A stretch of DNA of 6,480 bases from CAXBID01 sp963975495 (GTDB taxonomy: Bacteria; Bacteroidota; Bacteroidia; Flavobacteriales; Flavobacteriaceae): contig CAXBID010000222.1 in NCBI GenBank assembly GCA_963975495.1, positions 1 to 6,480 of the forward strand, given 5' to 3'. The notes beneath the pieces are model-generated. The model ran no database searches and had not been told where the DNA came from. It saw only the letters and a program-made list of their open reading frames with translations. The first letter of the stretch is position 1; the number at the start of each line of letters is the position of its first letter. This document shows, piece after piece, positions 1-6,269 of the stretch. The translations under genes and the position numbers were made by a program.

Positions 1-24
1 ATCATTCCTGCCGAACCTGAGTAA
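1..24 (+). CDS. Possible C-terminal tail of an upstream gene (partial)
   Basis: Frame 1 reads seven codons (IIPAEPE) and then TAA at 22-24. The hairpin terminator at 78-99 stands before a + strand gene, so a + strand gene should end just upstream of it, and this is the tail with the most ordinary codons. Frame 2 offers a competing tail ending with TAG at 35-37 (SFLPNLSNQIE), but it uses CTG and CCG codons that are rare in the rest of the window. Too little is visible to name a product or to be sure of the frame. Confidence 0.3.
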   Translation: MIPAEPE

Positions 25-77
25 TCAAATTGAATAGAATATAAATCTGATATTTTCAAAGCGTTAAATAAAAATTA

Positions 78-99
78 AAACCAGCCTTAGTGCTGGTTT
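78..99 (+). terminator. Rho-independent terminator, possibly bidirectional
   Basis: A perfect 8-bp stem (AAACCAGC at 78-85 paired with GCTGGTTT at 92-99) closes a six-base loop and is followed by CTTTTATATAT. On the left side the sequence is A-rich (67-80), so the same hairpin would have a good U-tract when read on the minus strand. Its place 34 bp before the deacetylase start suggests that it ends the upstream + strand transcript and insulates the operon that begins at 133. Confidence 0.75.
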
Positions 100-105
100 C
101 TTTTA

Positions 106-113
106 TATATTTG
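106..113 (+). promoter_or_regulatory. Possible -7 box for the deacetylase operon
   Basis: TATATTTG matches the Bacteroidota primary-sigma -7 consensus TAnnTTTG. No TTTG or TTG stands 19-21 bases upstream, where the terminator hairpin lies, so only half of the promoter is supported. Transcription from here would leave a leader of only about 14 bases before the ATG at 133. In such AT-rich DNA the match may be chance. Confidence 0.3.
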
Positions 114-132
114 GTTTTTAGCTAATCAAATC

Positions 133-2652
133 ATGATGCAAAAAACTATACTTTGCTTTTTTATTGCCTTATTTTCTTTTTCGCTTGTACAAGCACAAAA
201 ACCCAAAACACCTTCATCTTCACAGATTTACGCATCCATCCAAAAACTCAATTTTTTAGGTTCGGTGTTATATGTCGCAGCACATCCTGATGATGAAAAT
301 ACGAGGCTTATATCCTATATGTCAAATCACGTTAAAGCACGAACTGGCTATTTATCGTTAACACGTGGTGATGGCGGACAAAATCTTATTGGTCCAGAAA
401 TCAGAGAACTTTTAGGTGTTATTAGAACACAGGAATTATTGGCCGCCAGACGTATTGATGGTGGCGAACAATTATTTACCAGGGCAAACGATTTTGGCTA
501 CTCCAAACATCCTGATGAAACTTTAGCCATTTGGAATAAAGATGAAGTTTTAAGCGATGTTGTTTTAGCTATTAGAACTTTTAAACCAGATATCATTATT
601 AACCGTTTTGACCACAGAACACCAGACTCAACGCACGGACACCATACAAGTTCTGCCATACTAAGTTTAGAGGCATTTGATTTGGCTAACGATAAATCGG
701 TCTATTCAAATCAACTCAAACAAACAAGTACTTGGCAACCTAAACGGATATTTTTTAACACCTATAGTTGGAGAGATAATTCTGAAAAAGTAAACCAAGA
801 CAATCTCATAACTTTTGATATTGGTGTGTACTATCCGCTTAAAGGTTTATCAAACAATGAAGTGGCATCTTTAGCAAGTAGTCAACACCTATCCCAAGGT
901 TTTGGTCGTTTGGCACAACGTGGCTCTCAAAAAGAACAAATTGAGTTTTTAAAAGGAGACCCTTTAAATGATAAGGAGAATGTTTTTGAAGGAATTGATA
1001 CCTCATGGAATCGTGTTAAAGGTGGAAATGTGATTGGCGATATTTTATATAAAGTTGAGAAGAATTTTAATTTTAAAAACCCATCTGCACATATACCAGA
1101 ATTACTTGAGGCTTACAAATTGCTTCAAAATATTGAAGACAAGCATTGGAAAACCCAAAAGACCAAAGAGTTAAAACATATTATTGAAATGTGTGCTGGT
1201 TTGTATTTAGAGGCTTCTGCCGAAACCAACTGGGCAACAGCAAATGAATTGGTCAAACTTAATCTTGAAGTTTTAAACAGAAGCGATCAAAACATCTTGT
1301 TAGAAAGTTTTGAAAATAACAGCGGGTTAAAAGTTTCAAAGCAAATCCAACTCGACACAAACACAAAATACAACTTTAAGGAAAACCTAATAATTGATAA
1401 AAACCAATTACCCACTACGCCTTATTGGCTTAATGAAAAAGGCACACTAGGCATGTACAAGGTTGAAGATATTAATTTAATTGGGTTGCCTGAAACACCT
1501 CGTCAATACCAAATAACATTTAACTTGTTAATTAACAATGTACCAATAGCGTTTACAAAAGAGGTTATTTACAGATATTCAAAACCTGATAAAGGCGAAT
1601 TATACCGTCCGTTTGAAGTTATACCAGAAGCTTCAGCTAAAATTACTGAAAAGGTTATCATTTTAGATAACGATAAGCCTCGCGATATTTCTGTGGTTGT
1701 AAAAGCTGGACGCGATAATTTAGAAGGCTTTGTAGAAGTTTGCCACCCTAACGGCTGGAGTGTTTACCCTAAAAACCAAAAAATTAAGATTAAAAATAAA
1801 GGTGAGGAACAAACGTTAATTTTCACGGTAATTCCACCTAAAAAGCAGAGTGAGGGCTACATAAGCCCTATTGTACATATAGGCGATAAAGATTATACCA
1901 AAGAACTTATAGAAATTGAATATGACCATATTCCGTTTCAAACCGTTTTATTGCCCAGCGAAAGTAAAATTGTACGCTTAGATATTAAAAAGAAAGGCCA
2001 GAATATTGGCTACATACAAGGTGCAGGCGATGTGGTTCCTGAAAGTTTGCGACAAATAGGCTACGATGTAAGAATCATAACACCCGATGAAATTAATGGC
2101 GAAACTTTAAGCTTATTTGATGCAGTAGTAGTTGGAATCAGAGCTTATAAAGCTGTACCTCAATTAAAATTTAAACAGAAAGATTTATTAAAATATGTTG
2201 AAAATGGAGGAAATCTAATCGTTCAATATAATAAAACCGTAAGAATGGGTGGTGTAAATCCTCAAGCTCCTTATAATTTAAAGGTTTCTTATGATAGAGT
2301 TACTGAGGAGAAAGCTGAAGTTCGTTTTTTAAACCCTGAGCATCCTATACTAAATTATCCAAATAAAATTACCCAGAAAGATTTTGAAGGCTGGACACAA
2401 GAACGCGGTTTGTATTTCCCAAATGAATGGGCAGATGAATTTACACCTATCCTATCCATGAATGACAAAGGTGAAACACCAAAAGATGGAAGTTTATTAG
2501 TCGCAAAACATGGTAAAGGTTATTATATCTATACAGGTTTAAGCTTTTTTAGGGAATTTCCGGAAGGCGTATCAGGAGCTTACCGTTTGTTTGCTAATAT
2601 CCTTTCATTAGGGAAAGAAGACTTAAAACTTGAGGCCAAATTAAACGATTAA
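133..2652 (+). CDS. Secreted PIG-L family deacetylase with C-terminal GATase1-like domain
   Basis: Zinc-dependent amide hydrolase of the PIG-L/LmbE family, which removes N-acetyl groups from amino sugars and related glycoconjugates. Residues 1-21 form a signal peptide (MMQK, hydrophobic core, cleavage probably after VQA21), so the protein acts in the periplasm or outside; no lipobox cysteine follows. The catalytic domain spans about 44-290. AHPDDEN at 50-56 supplies the metal ligands H51 and D54 and the general base D53, and HGHH at 168-171 supplies the third ligand. SSQHLSQGFG at 249-258 follows. Residues about 300-480 are mostly helical and linker sequence, 500-600 look like a beta-sandwich, and 625-835 resemble a class I glutamine amidotransferase or ThuA fold (GYIQGAG at 626-632; FDAVVVGIRAY ending near 672). 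At 839 residues it is about three times the length of stand-alone family members. I see no type IX secretion domain. ATG at 136 is an equally possible start. It leads a tight operon with the symporter. Family assignment is firm; substrate is unknown. Confidence 0.93.
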   Translation: MMQKTILCFFIALFSFSLVQAQKPKTPSSSQIYASIQKLNFLGSVLYVAAHPDDENTRLISYMSNHVKARTGYLSLTRGDGGQNLIGPEIRELLGVIRTQELLAARRIDGGEQLFTRANDFGYSKHPDETLAIWNKDEVLSDVVLAIRTFKPDIIINRFDHRTPDSTHGHHTSSAILSLEAFDLANDKSVYSNQLKQTSTWQPKRIFFNTYSWRDNSEKVNQDNLITFDIGVYYPLKGLSNNEVASLASSQHLSQGFGRLAQRGSQKEQIEFLKGDPLNDKENVFEGIDTSWNRVKGGNVIGDILYKVEKNFNFKNPSAHIPELLEAYKLLQNIEDKHWKTQKTKELKHIIEMCAGLYLEASAETNWATANELVKLNLEVLNRSDQNILLESFENNSGLKVSKQIQLDTNTKYNFKENLIIDKNQLPTTPYWLNEKGTLGMYKVEDINLIGLPETPRQYQITFNLLINNVPIAFTKEVIYRYSKPDKGELYRPFEVIPEASAKITEKVIILDNDKPRDISVVVKAGRDNLEGFVEVCHPNGWSVYPKNQKIKIKNKGEEQTLIFTVIPPKKQSEGYISPIVHIGDKDYTKELIEIEYDHIPFQTVLLPSESKIVRLDIKKKGQNIGYIQGAGDVVPESLRQIGYDVRIITPDEINGETLSLFDAVVVGIRAYKAVPQLKFKQKDLLKYVENGGNLIVQYNKTVRMGGVNPQAPYNLKVSYDRVTEEKAEVRFLNPEHPILNYPNKITQKDFEGWTQERGLYFPNEWADEFTPILSMNDKGETPKDGSLLVAKHGKGYYIYTGLSFFREFPEGVSGAYRLFANILSLGKEDLKLEAKLND

Positions 2653-2653
2653 T

Positions 2654-2764
2654 ATGACTGAAAACGAACCGCCAAAACAGAAATGGTTAAAGCTATACTC
2701 AATCGTTTTAATAGCGAATGCTGTTTATTTTATCCTTTTTTACCTTATCACCAAAGCCCTTTAA
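2654..2764 (+). CDS. 36-residue single-pass membrane protein, putative symporter accessory subunit
   Basis: A small gene between the deacetylase and the symporter: its ATG lies 1 nt after the deacetylase TAA and its TAA 1 nt before the symporter ATG. The product begins MTENEPPKQKWLKLYSIVLI. A short charged, proline-containing N-terminus (1-13) precedes one hydrophobic segment (about 14-33) and a KAL end. Positive residues K8, K10 and K13 before the helix predict that the N-terminus is cytoplasmic. The way it fills the gap exactly, with linked stop and start codons, strongly suggests that it is translated. Several SSS transporters need or carry a small membrane partner (for example MetS with MetP, and the DUF4212 subunits), so a role as accessory subunit or assembly factor of the next gene is a reasonable inference. 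I see no sequence match to those families, and the function is unproven. Confidence 0.82.
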   Translation: MTENEPPKQKWLKLYSIVLIANAVYFILFYLITKAL

Positions 2765-2765
2765 A

Positions 2766-4481
2766 ATGATACAAACATTAAGTTGGGTTGATTGGACAGT
2801 GCTAAGCGTTACATTAATAGCCATTGTTACTTACGGTACTTATCAAACACGTGGCAGTAAAAATGTTCAAGATTATTTAAAAGGCGGCAATACCTCAAAA
2901 TGGTGGACCATCGGTTTATCCGTAATGGCTACACAAGCTAGTGCCATTACCTTTTTATCAACTCCGGGACAAGCGTTTAACGATGGTATGGGCTTTGTTC
3001 AGTTTTATTTTGGCTTGCCTATTGCCATGGTGGTTATTTGCATCGTTTTTATACCGTTATATCACCGCCTTAAGGTTTATACTGCCTATGAGTTTTTAGA
3101 AAACCGTTTCGATTTAAAAACCAGAACATTAGCTGCTATTTTGTTTTTAATCCAACGTGGTTTAGCAGCGGGAATTACCATATTTGCTCCTGCCATCATA
3201 CTTTCGGTGGTTTTGGGTTGGGATTTATTAACCCTAAATATCATTATAGGTTTACTGGTTATTATTTATACCGTCTCTGGAGGAACTCGTGCCGTAAACG
3301 TAACGCAAAAGCATCAAATGGTCGTCATTTTTATCGGCATGTTGGTGGCCTTCTTTTTAATTGTCGATAAACTTCCACAGGATATAACCTTTACAAAAGC
3401 CCTAGAAATTGCTGGAGCCAGTGGTAAAATGGAAGTTTTAGATTTTTCTTTCAATTTAAATAATCGATACACATTTTGGAGCGGTATTATTGGTGGTACG
3501 TTTTTAATGTTATCTTATTTTGGCACAGACCAAAGTCAGGTACAACGTTATTTATCTGGTAAGTCGGTTAAAGAAATGCAATTGGGCTTAATTTTTAATG
3601 GTCTATTAAAAGTGCCGATGCAATTTTTTATTCTATTGGTTGGCGTAATGGTATTTGTTTTTTACCAGTTTAACGAAGCGCCCGTAAACTTTAACCCTAC
3701 AGCTACTGAACTTGTTTTAAACTCTGAATACGCCGAAGATTTCAAAACCCTTCAAAAGGAACAAACCGATATATTTAACGACAAACAAAAAATCATTAAA
3801 TCCTTTATAGATTCTGATAATAAAGACGCAGCAAAATACATCGCTATTGCCAACGAAGCCAATGATGAATTGCGTGAGGAAGCCAGGGATTTAATTGATA
3901 AAGCTTCAGAAAATCAAGATAAAAAAATTGAAAGTAACGATAAAGATTATGTGTTTATTCACTTTATTATAAACAATTTACCTCGAGGGCTCATCGGTTT
4001 ACTTTTAGCGGTTATTTTAAGTGCTGCCATGTCTAGTACTGCTAGTGAATTAAATGCATTGGGATCAACAACAACCATGGACCTTTACATGCGAAACGTG
4101 GGAGATAAAACCGAAGAAGAAAAAGTTAAGGCCTCCAGATGGTTTACATTTATTTGGGGCATTCTGGCTATTGGTGTAGCTAGTGTTGCTAATCTTGCTG
4201 AAAACTTAATTCAGTTGGTTAACATTATCGGCTCCATTTTTTATGGGAATGTACTTGGTATATTTTTATTGGCTTTTTTCTTTAAATTTGTAAAAGGTAA
4301 TGCCGTTTTTATTGCTGCTTTAATCACACAATTGATTGTTATCGGTTTGTTTTTCCTTAATGAGTACGAATACATAAACCTTCCTTTTTTATGGCTAAAT
4401 TTTGTAGGCTGTGTTATAGTTATTACTATTGCATGTACCATTCAAGTATTTAACAGAAATGAAAAAACCATCAACACATAA
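2766..4481 (+). CDS. Sodium:solute symporter (SSS/SLC5 family)
   Basis: Inner-membrane Na+-coupled symporter with the LeuT fold, 571 residues and about 13 membrane helices. The first core helix carries MATQASAITFLSTPG (54-68). The family signature GGTRAVNVTQKHQ is at 172-184, followed by a conserved YFGTDQSQVQRY (251-262). LSAAMSSTASELNA (419-432, starting at L418/S419) matches the core helix that in vSGLT and PutP provides Ser side chains of the Na2 site, here probably S423 and S424. About 90 hydrophilic, charged, helix-forming residues (305-395) are inserted just before that helix, in the loop expected to face the periplasm. The start at 2766 is preferred over ATG 2718: the extra 16 residues would overlap the small upstream gene out of frame, while ATG 2766 follows that gene's stop by 1 nt and begins MIQTLSWVDW, a normal N-terminus for the family. 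Substrate is unknown. Neighbours suggest a sugar, amino sugar or related product of the deacetylase. Confidence 0.92.
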   Translation: MIQTLSWVDWTVLSVTLIAIVTYGTYQTRGSKNVQDYLKGGNTSKWWTIGLSVMATQASAITFLSTPGQAFNDGMGFVQFYFGLPIAMVVICIVFIPLYHRLKVYTAYEFLENRFDLKTRTLAAILFLIQRGLAAGITIFAPAIILSVVLGWDLLTLNIIIGLLVIIYTVSGGTRAVNVTQKHQMVVIFIGMLVAFFLIVDKLPQDITFTKALEIAGASGKMEVLDFSFNLNNRYTFWSGIIGGTFLMLSYFGTDQSQVQRYLSGKSVKEMQLGLIFNGLLKVPMQFFILLVGVMVFVFYQFNEAPVNFNPTATELVLNSEYAEDFKTLQKEQTDIFNDKQKIIKSFIDSDNKDAAKYIAIANEANDELREEARDLIDKASENQDKKIESNDKDYVFIHFIINNLPRGLIGLLLAVILSAAMSSTASELNALGSTTTMDLYMRNVGDKTEEEKVKASRWFTFIWGILAIGVASVANLAENLIQLVNIIGSIFYGNVLGIFLLAFFFKFVKGNAVFIAALITQLIVIGLFFLNEYEYINLPFLWLNFVGCVIVITIACTIQVFNRNEKTINT

Positions 4482-5445
4482 AACCATAAACTGGGGCATT
4501 ATTGGTCTTGGTAATATTGCAAACAAATTTGCTCAAGATGTATTAACTATTGAAGATGCCCATCTTTACGCCGTAGCTTCAAGATCTCAAGAAAATGCTG
4601 ATGCTTTTGCTTCAAAATATAATGCAACTAAAGCCTACGGTAGTTATGACGATTTAGTTAAAGACCCAAACATTGATGCCGTTTATATTGCTACGCCACA
4701 CGCATTACATAAACAAAACACTTTGCTTTGTTTAGAACACGGAATTGCTGTTTTATGTGAAAAGCCTTTTGCAATGGATGCAGATGAAGTGAACCAAATG
4801 ATTGCAAAAGCCAAAGAAAGGAACGTACTGCTCATGGAAGCACTATGGACCTATTTTTTACCACATTATCAATTTTTGCTAAAAGCAATAAACAATAAAA
4901 CCTACGGAGAAATAAAGAAATTGGAAGCTGATTTTGGTTTTTTTCGAGAGTTTGATAACAACTCCAGGCTTTTTAAAAAGTCGCTTGGTGGTGGTAGTTT
5001 ATTAGACATTGGCATCTATCCTATTTTTGCTGCATTATCTACTTTGGGTGTTCCAAATAATATTAATGCTAGTGCTACTTTTTTTGATAATGGTGCCGAT
5101 TCATCATGCGATATGACATTTAATTATAAAAACGGTGCTACAGCACAACTAAAAAGTACGCTTTTAGAAAAAACACCAACCGAAGCTATTTTTTATTGTG
5201 AAAAAGGAACCATTAAACTAAATGGCGGTTTTTTTATGCCTACAACCATAACTATTACTTCAAACGGAAAAGAAGACACTCTGGATTTTACAGATGAAAC
5301 TAACGGTTACAAATATGAAATCCTTCATTTTAACGAGTTGATTCGTCAAGGCAAAACCGAAAGCGATATCATGACTTTTGAGTTTAGCCAACAACTTATA
5401 AAACTTTTAGATGACGTTCGACATCTTATAAATCTTAATTATTAA
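4459..5445 (+). CDS. Gfo/Idh/MocA family oxidoreductase, dihydrodiol dehydrogenase/GFOR-like
   Basis: Cytoplasmic NAD(P)-dependent dehydrogenase of 328 residues. The N-terminal Rossmann domain (about 10-125) has the dinucleotide motif GLGNIA at 16-21, the conserved ATPH at 79-82 and EKPFA at 101-105 with the catalytic Lys K102. The C-terminal alpha/beta substrate domain (about 126-328) includes EALWTYFLPHY (127-137) and GGGSLLDIGIYP (177-188). The Tyr in DIGIY (Y187) stands where many relatives have the His of DxxxH; glucose-fructose oxidoreductase and dimeric dihydrodiol dehydrogenase use a Tyr there, and the EALW motif also points to that subgroup. No signal peptide is present, unlike periplasmic GFOR. 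The start at 4459 (MKKPSTHKTINWGIIG) is preferred to ATG 4429, which adds ten residues and a deeper overlap; it still overlaps the symporter end by 23 nt, so translation is probably coupled. Likely acts on a sugar or cyclitol brought in by the symporter; that is inference. Confidence 0.9.
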   Translation: MKKPSTHKTINWGIIGLGNIANKFAQDVLTIEDAHLYAVASRSQENADAFASKYNATKAYGSYDDLVKDPNIDAVYIATPHALHKQNTLLCLEHGIAVLCEKPFAMDADEVNQMIAKAKERNVLLMEALWTYFLPHYQFLLKAINNKTYGEIKKLEADFGFFREFDNNSRLFKKSLGGGSLLDIGIYPIFAALSTLGVPNNINASATFFDNGADSSCDMTFNYKNGATAQLKSTLLEKTPTEAIFYCEKGTIKLNGGFFMPTTITITSNGKEDTLDFTDETNGYKYEILHFNELIRQGKTESDIMTFEFSQQLIKLLDDVRHLINLNY

Positions 5446-5487
5446 AACACAAAAAAGACTAGTACTTATTACTTTAAGTTAATTTTA

Positions 5488-5519
5488 TTTGTCTATATGT
5501 AAAGTTTGTTTTACTTTTG
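5488..5519 (+). promoter_or_regulatory. Bacteroidota-type promoter for the membrane protein/regulator operon
   Basis: TTTG at 5488-5491 and TACTTTTG at 5512-5519 match the -33 TTTG and -7 TAnnTTTG elements of the Bacteroidota primary sigma factor, with a 20-bp spacer that is within the usual range. Transcription should begin near 5524, giving a leader of about 57 bases before the ATG at 5581. It is the best promoter match that I found in the window. Confidence 0.65.
5499..5514. promoter_or_regulatory. Inverted repeat overlapping the promoter, possible operator
   Basis: GTAAA at 5499-5503 and TTTAC at 5510-5514 form a 5-bp inverted repeat with a six-base centre, lying in the spacer and running into the -7 box. 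A shifted pairing, AAAGT (5501-5505) with ACTTT (5513-5517), is also possible. The position suits a repressor site, perhaps for the Cro/CI-type regulator encoded in the same operon, but short A/T-rich repeats are common by chance. Confidence 0.3.
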
Positions 5520-5544
5520 TTTATCAATTATTTAAATCAACATG

Positions 5545-5563
5545 TGCTGAATTTATTTCAGTA
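5545..5563 (+). other. Small hairpin in the 5' leader
   Basis: CTGAA (5547-5551) pairs with TTCAG (5557-5561) around the loop TTTAT, extended by a G-U and a U-A pair. It would sit in the untranslated leader 17 bases before the ATG at 5581. It lacks a U-tract, so it is not a terminator. It may stabilise the leader, or have no role. Confidence 0.3.
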
Positions 5564-5580
5564 TTTTAAAACGAACAGTT

Positions 5581-6051
5581 ATGCAAACAAATTATTTATT
5601 ACCACACAAGTACAAAACCATTGGTTGGATACTCTTTATTATCGGCTTAATTGCTGGTATATTTTTATTTTTAAACGACTATGAATCTAGCGGTTTTACA
5701 GTTAATGTACTGTCAATTTACTATGAAGGCATTTTTGATAGTAAAAGCGGATTCTTTAAAATAGTTGACAATAACATTATTGATGAAATTGTAGCTATAA
5801 TAATCATTATCGGCGGTTTGATTATTGGGTTCTCTAAAGAAAAAATTGAAGATGAGTTTATATATAAACTTAGAAAAGATTCTTTAGTTTGGGCTATAAT
5901 ATTTAATTATATTATTCTACTTTTTACAATTATTTTTATTTATGATATGGCATTTTTTCATATTCTAGTTTTAAATATGTTTACTCCACTAATATTCTTT
6001 ATAACTCGATTTAACTTCCTAAAACTAAAATCTCAAAGTCATGAAGAATAA
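5581..6051 (+). CDS. Four-helix integral membrane protein of unknown function
   Basis: A 156-residue hydrophobic protein. I do not recognise a named domain. Four membrane helices are predicted at about 13-32, 66-84, 101-121 and 124-143, with a 33-residue loop after helix 1 and a charged linker (SKEKIEDEFIYKLRKD, 85-100) between helices 2 and 3. Positive residues K10, K12, K86, K88, K96, R98, K99 and R143 place both ends and the charged linker in the cytoplasm. The ATG at 5581 is the first in this frame after the promoter. The stop overlaps the start of the regulator gene by 11 nt, so the two are translated together. Small multi-helix membrane proteins paired with a YozG-like HTH regulator are common in Bacteroidota and Firmicutes. 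By analogy this protein may sense a membrane signal or be the regulator's partner, but no function is established. Confidence 0.85.
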   Translation: MQTNYLLPHKYKTIGWILFIIGLIAGIFLFLNDYESSGFTVNVLSIYYEGIFDSKSGFFKIVDNNIIDEIVAIIIIIGGLIIGFSKEKIEDEFIYKLRKDSLVWAIIFNYIILLFTIIFIYDMAFFHILVLNMFTPLIFFITRFNFLKLKSQSHEE

Positions 6052-6241
6052 CATAAAGGTACAACGTGCTATTCATGATTTAACACAGGCTGATTTAGCC
6101 GAAAAAATTGGTGTTAGCAGGCAGACTATTAACGCTATGGAAAAAAATAAATATGTGCCTTCCACAGTACTTTCGCTTAAAATTGCAAAACTATTTAAAA
6201 CACCTGTTGAAGATATTTTCTTTCTGGAAGACAACGACTAA
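6041..6241 (+). CDS. Small Cro/CI (XRE)-family helix-turn-helix regulator
   Basis: A 66-residue DNA-binding protein consisting of one HTH_3 domain and little else. Helix 2 is TQADLAEKI (15-23), the turn is GVS (24-26), and the recognition helix is SRQTINAMEKNKY (26-38). The following PSTVLSLKIAKLFKTPVEDIF (40-60) is the typical remainder of the domain, as in the YozG group, which has no separate sensor or dimerisation domain. It acts in the cytoplasm, probably as a dimer. The ATG at 6041 overlaps the end of the membrane protein gene by 11 nt, so synthesis depends on the upstream gene. It may control its own operon through the promoter region at 5488-5519; this is inferred from the usual behaviour of the family, not shown by the sequence. 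Confidence 0.93.
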   Translation: MKNNIKVQRAIHDLTQADLAEKIGVSRQTINAMEKNKYVPSTVLSLKIAKLFKTPVEDIFFLEDND

Positions 6242-6269
6242 GAAAATATAACTGAAGTTAGCAAATACA

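Larger units (their letters stand above)
5446..5580. other. Intergenic region between the two operons
   Basis: This 135-bp stretch has no gene. The transport operon ends at 5445 without a clear intrinsic terminator: only a weak AGTA/TACT pairing is seen near 5461-5473. The right half holds a good promoter (5488-5519), a short inverted repeat overlapping its -7 box (5499-5514), and a small leader hairpin (5545-5563). Confidence 0.7.

Noticed and set aside
1..63. Minus-strand open frame running off the left edge (contains FDYSGSAGM)
   Set aside because: No convincing start codon, and a divergent gene would not explain the hairpin terminator at 78-99; it may be chance.
4241..4441. 66-residue open frame on the minus strand
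   Set aside because: It lies wholly inside the symporter gene, opposite hydrophobic codons, with no recognisable domain or start context; it is a shadow of the real gene.
4429..4458. Ten-residue upstream extension of the oxidoreductase
   Set aside because: It deepens the overlap with the symporter gene, and the added residues are not typical for the family; ATG 4459 gives the usual short lead to the GxGxxA motif.
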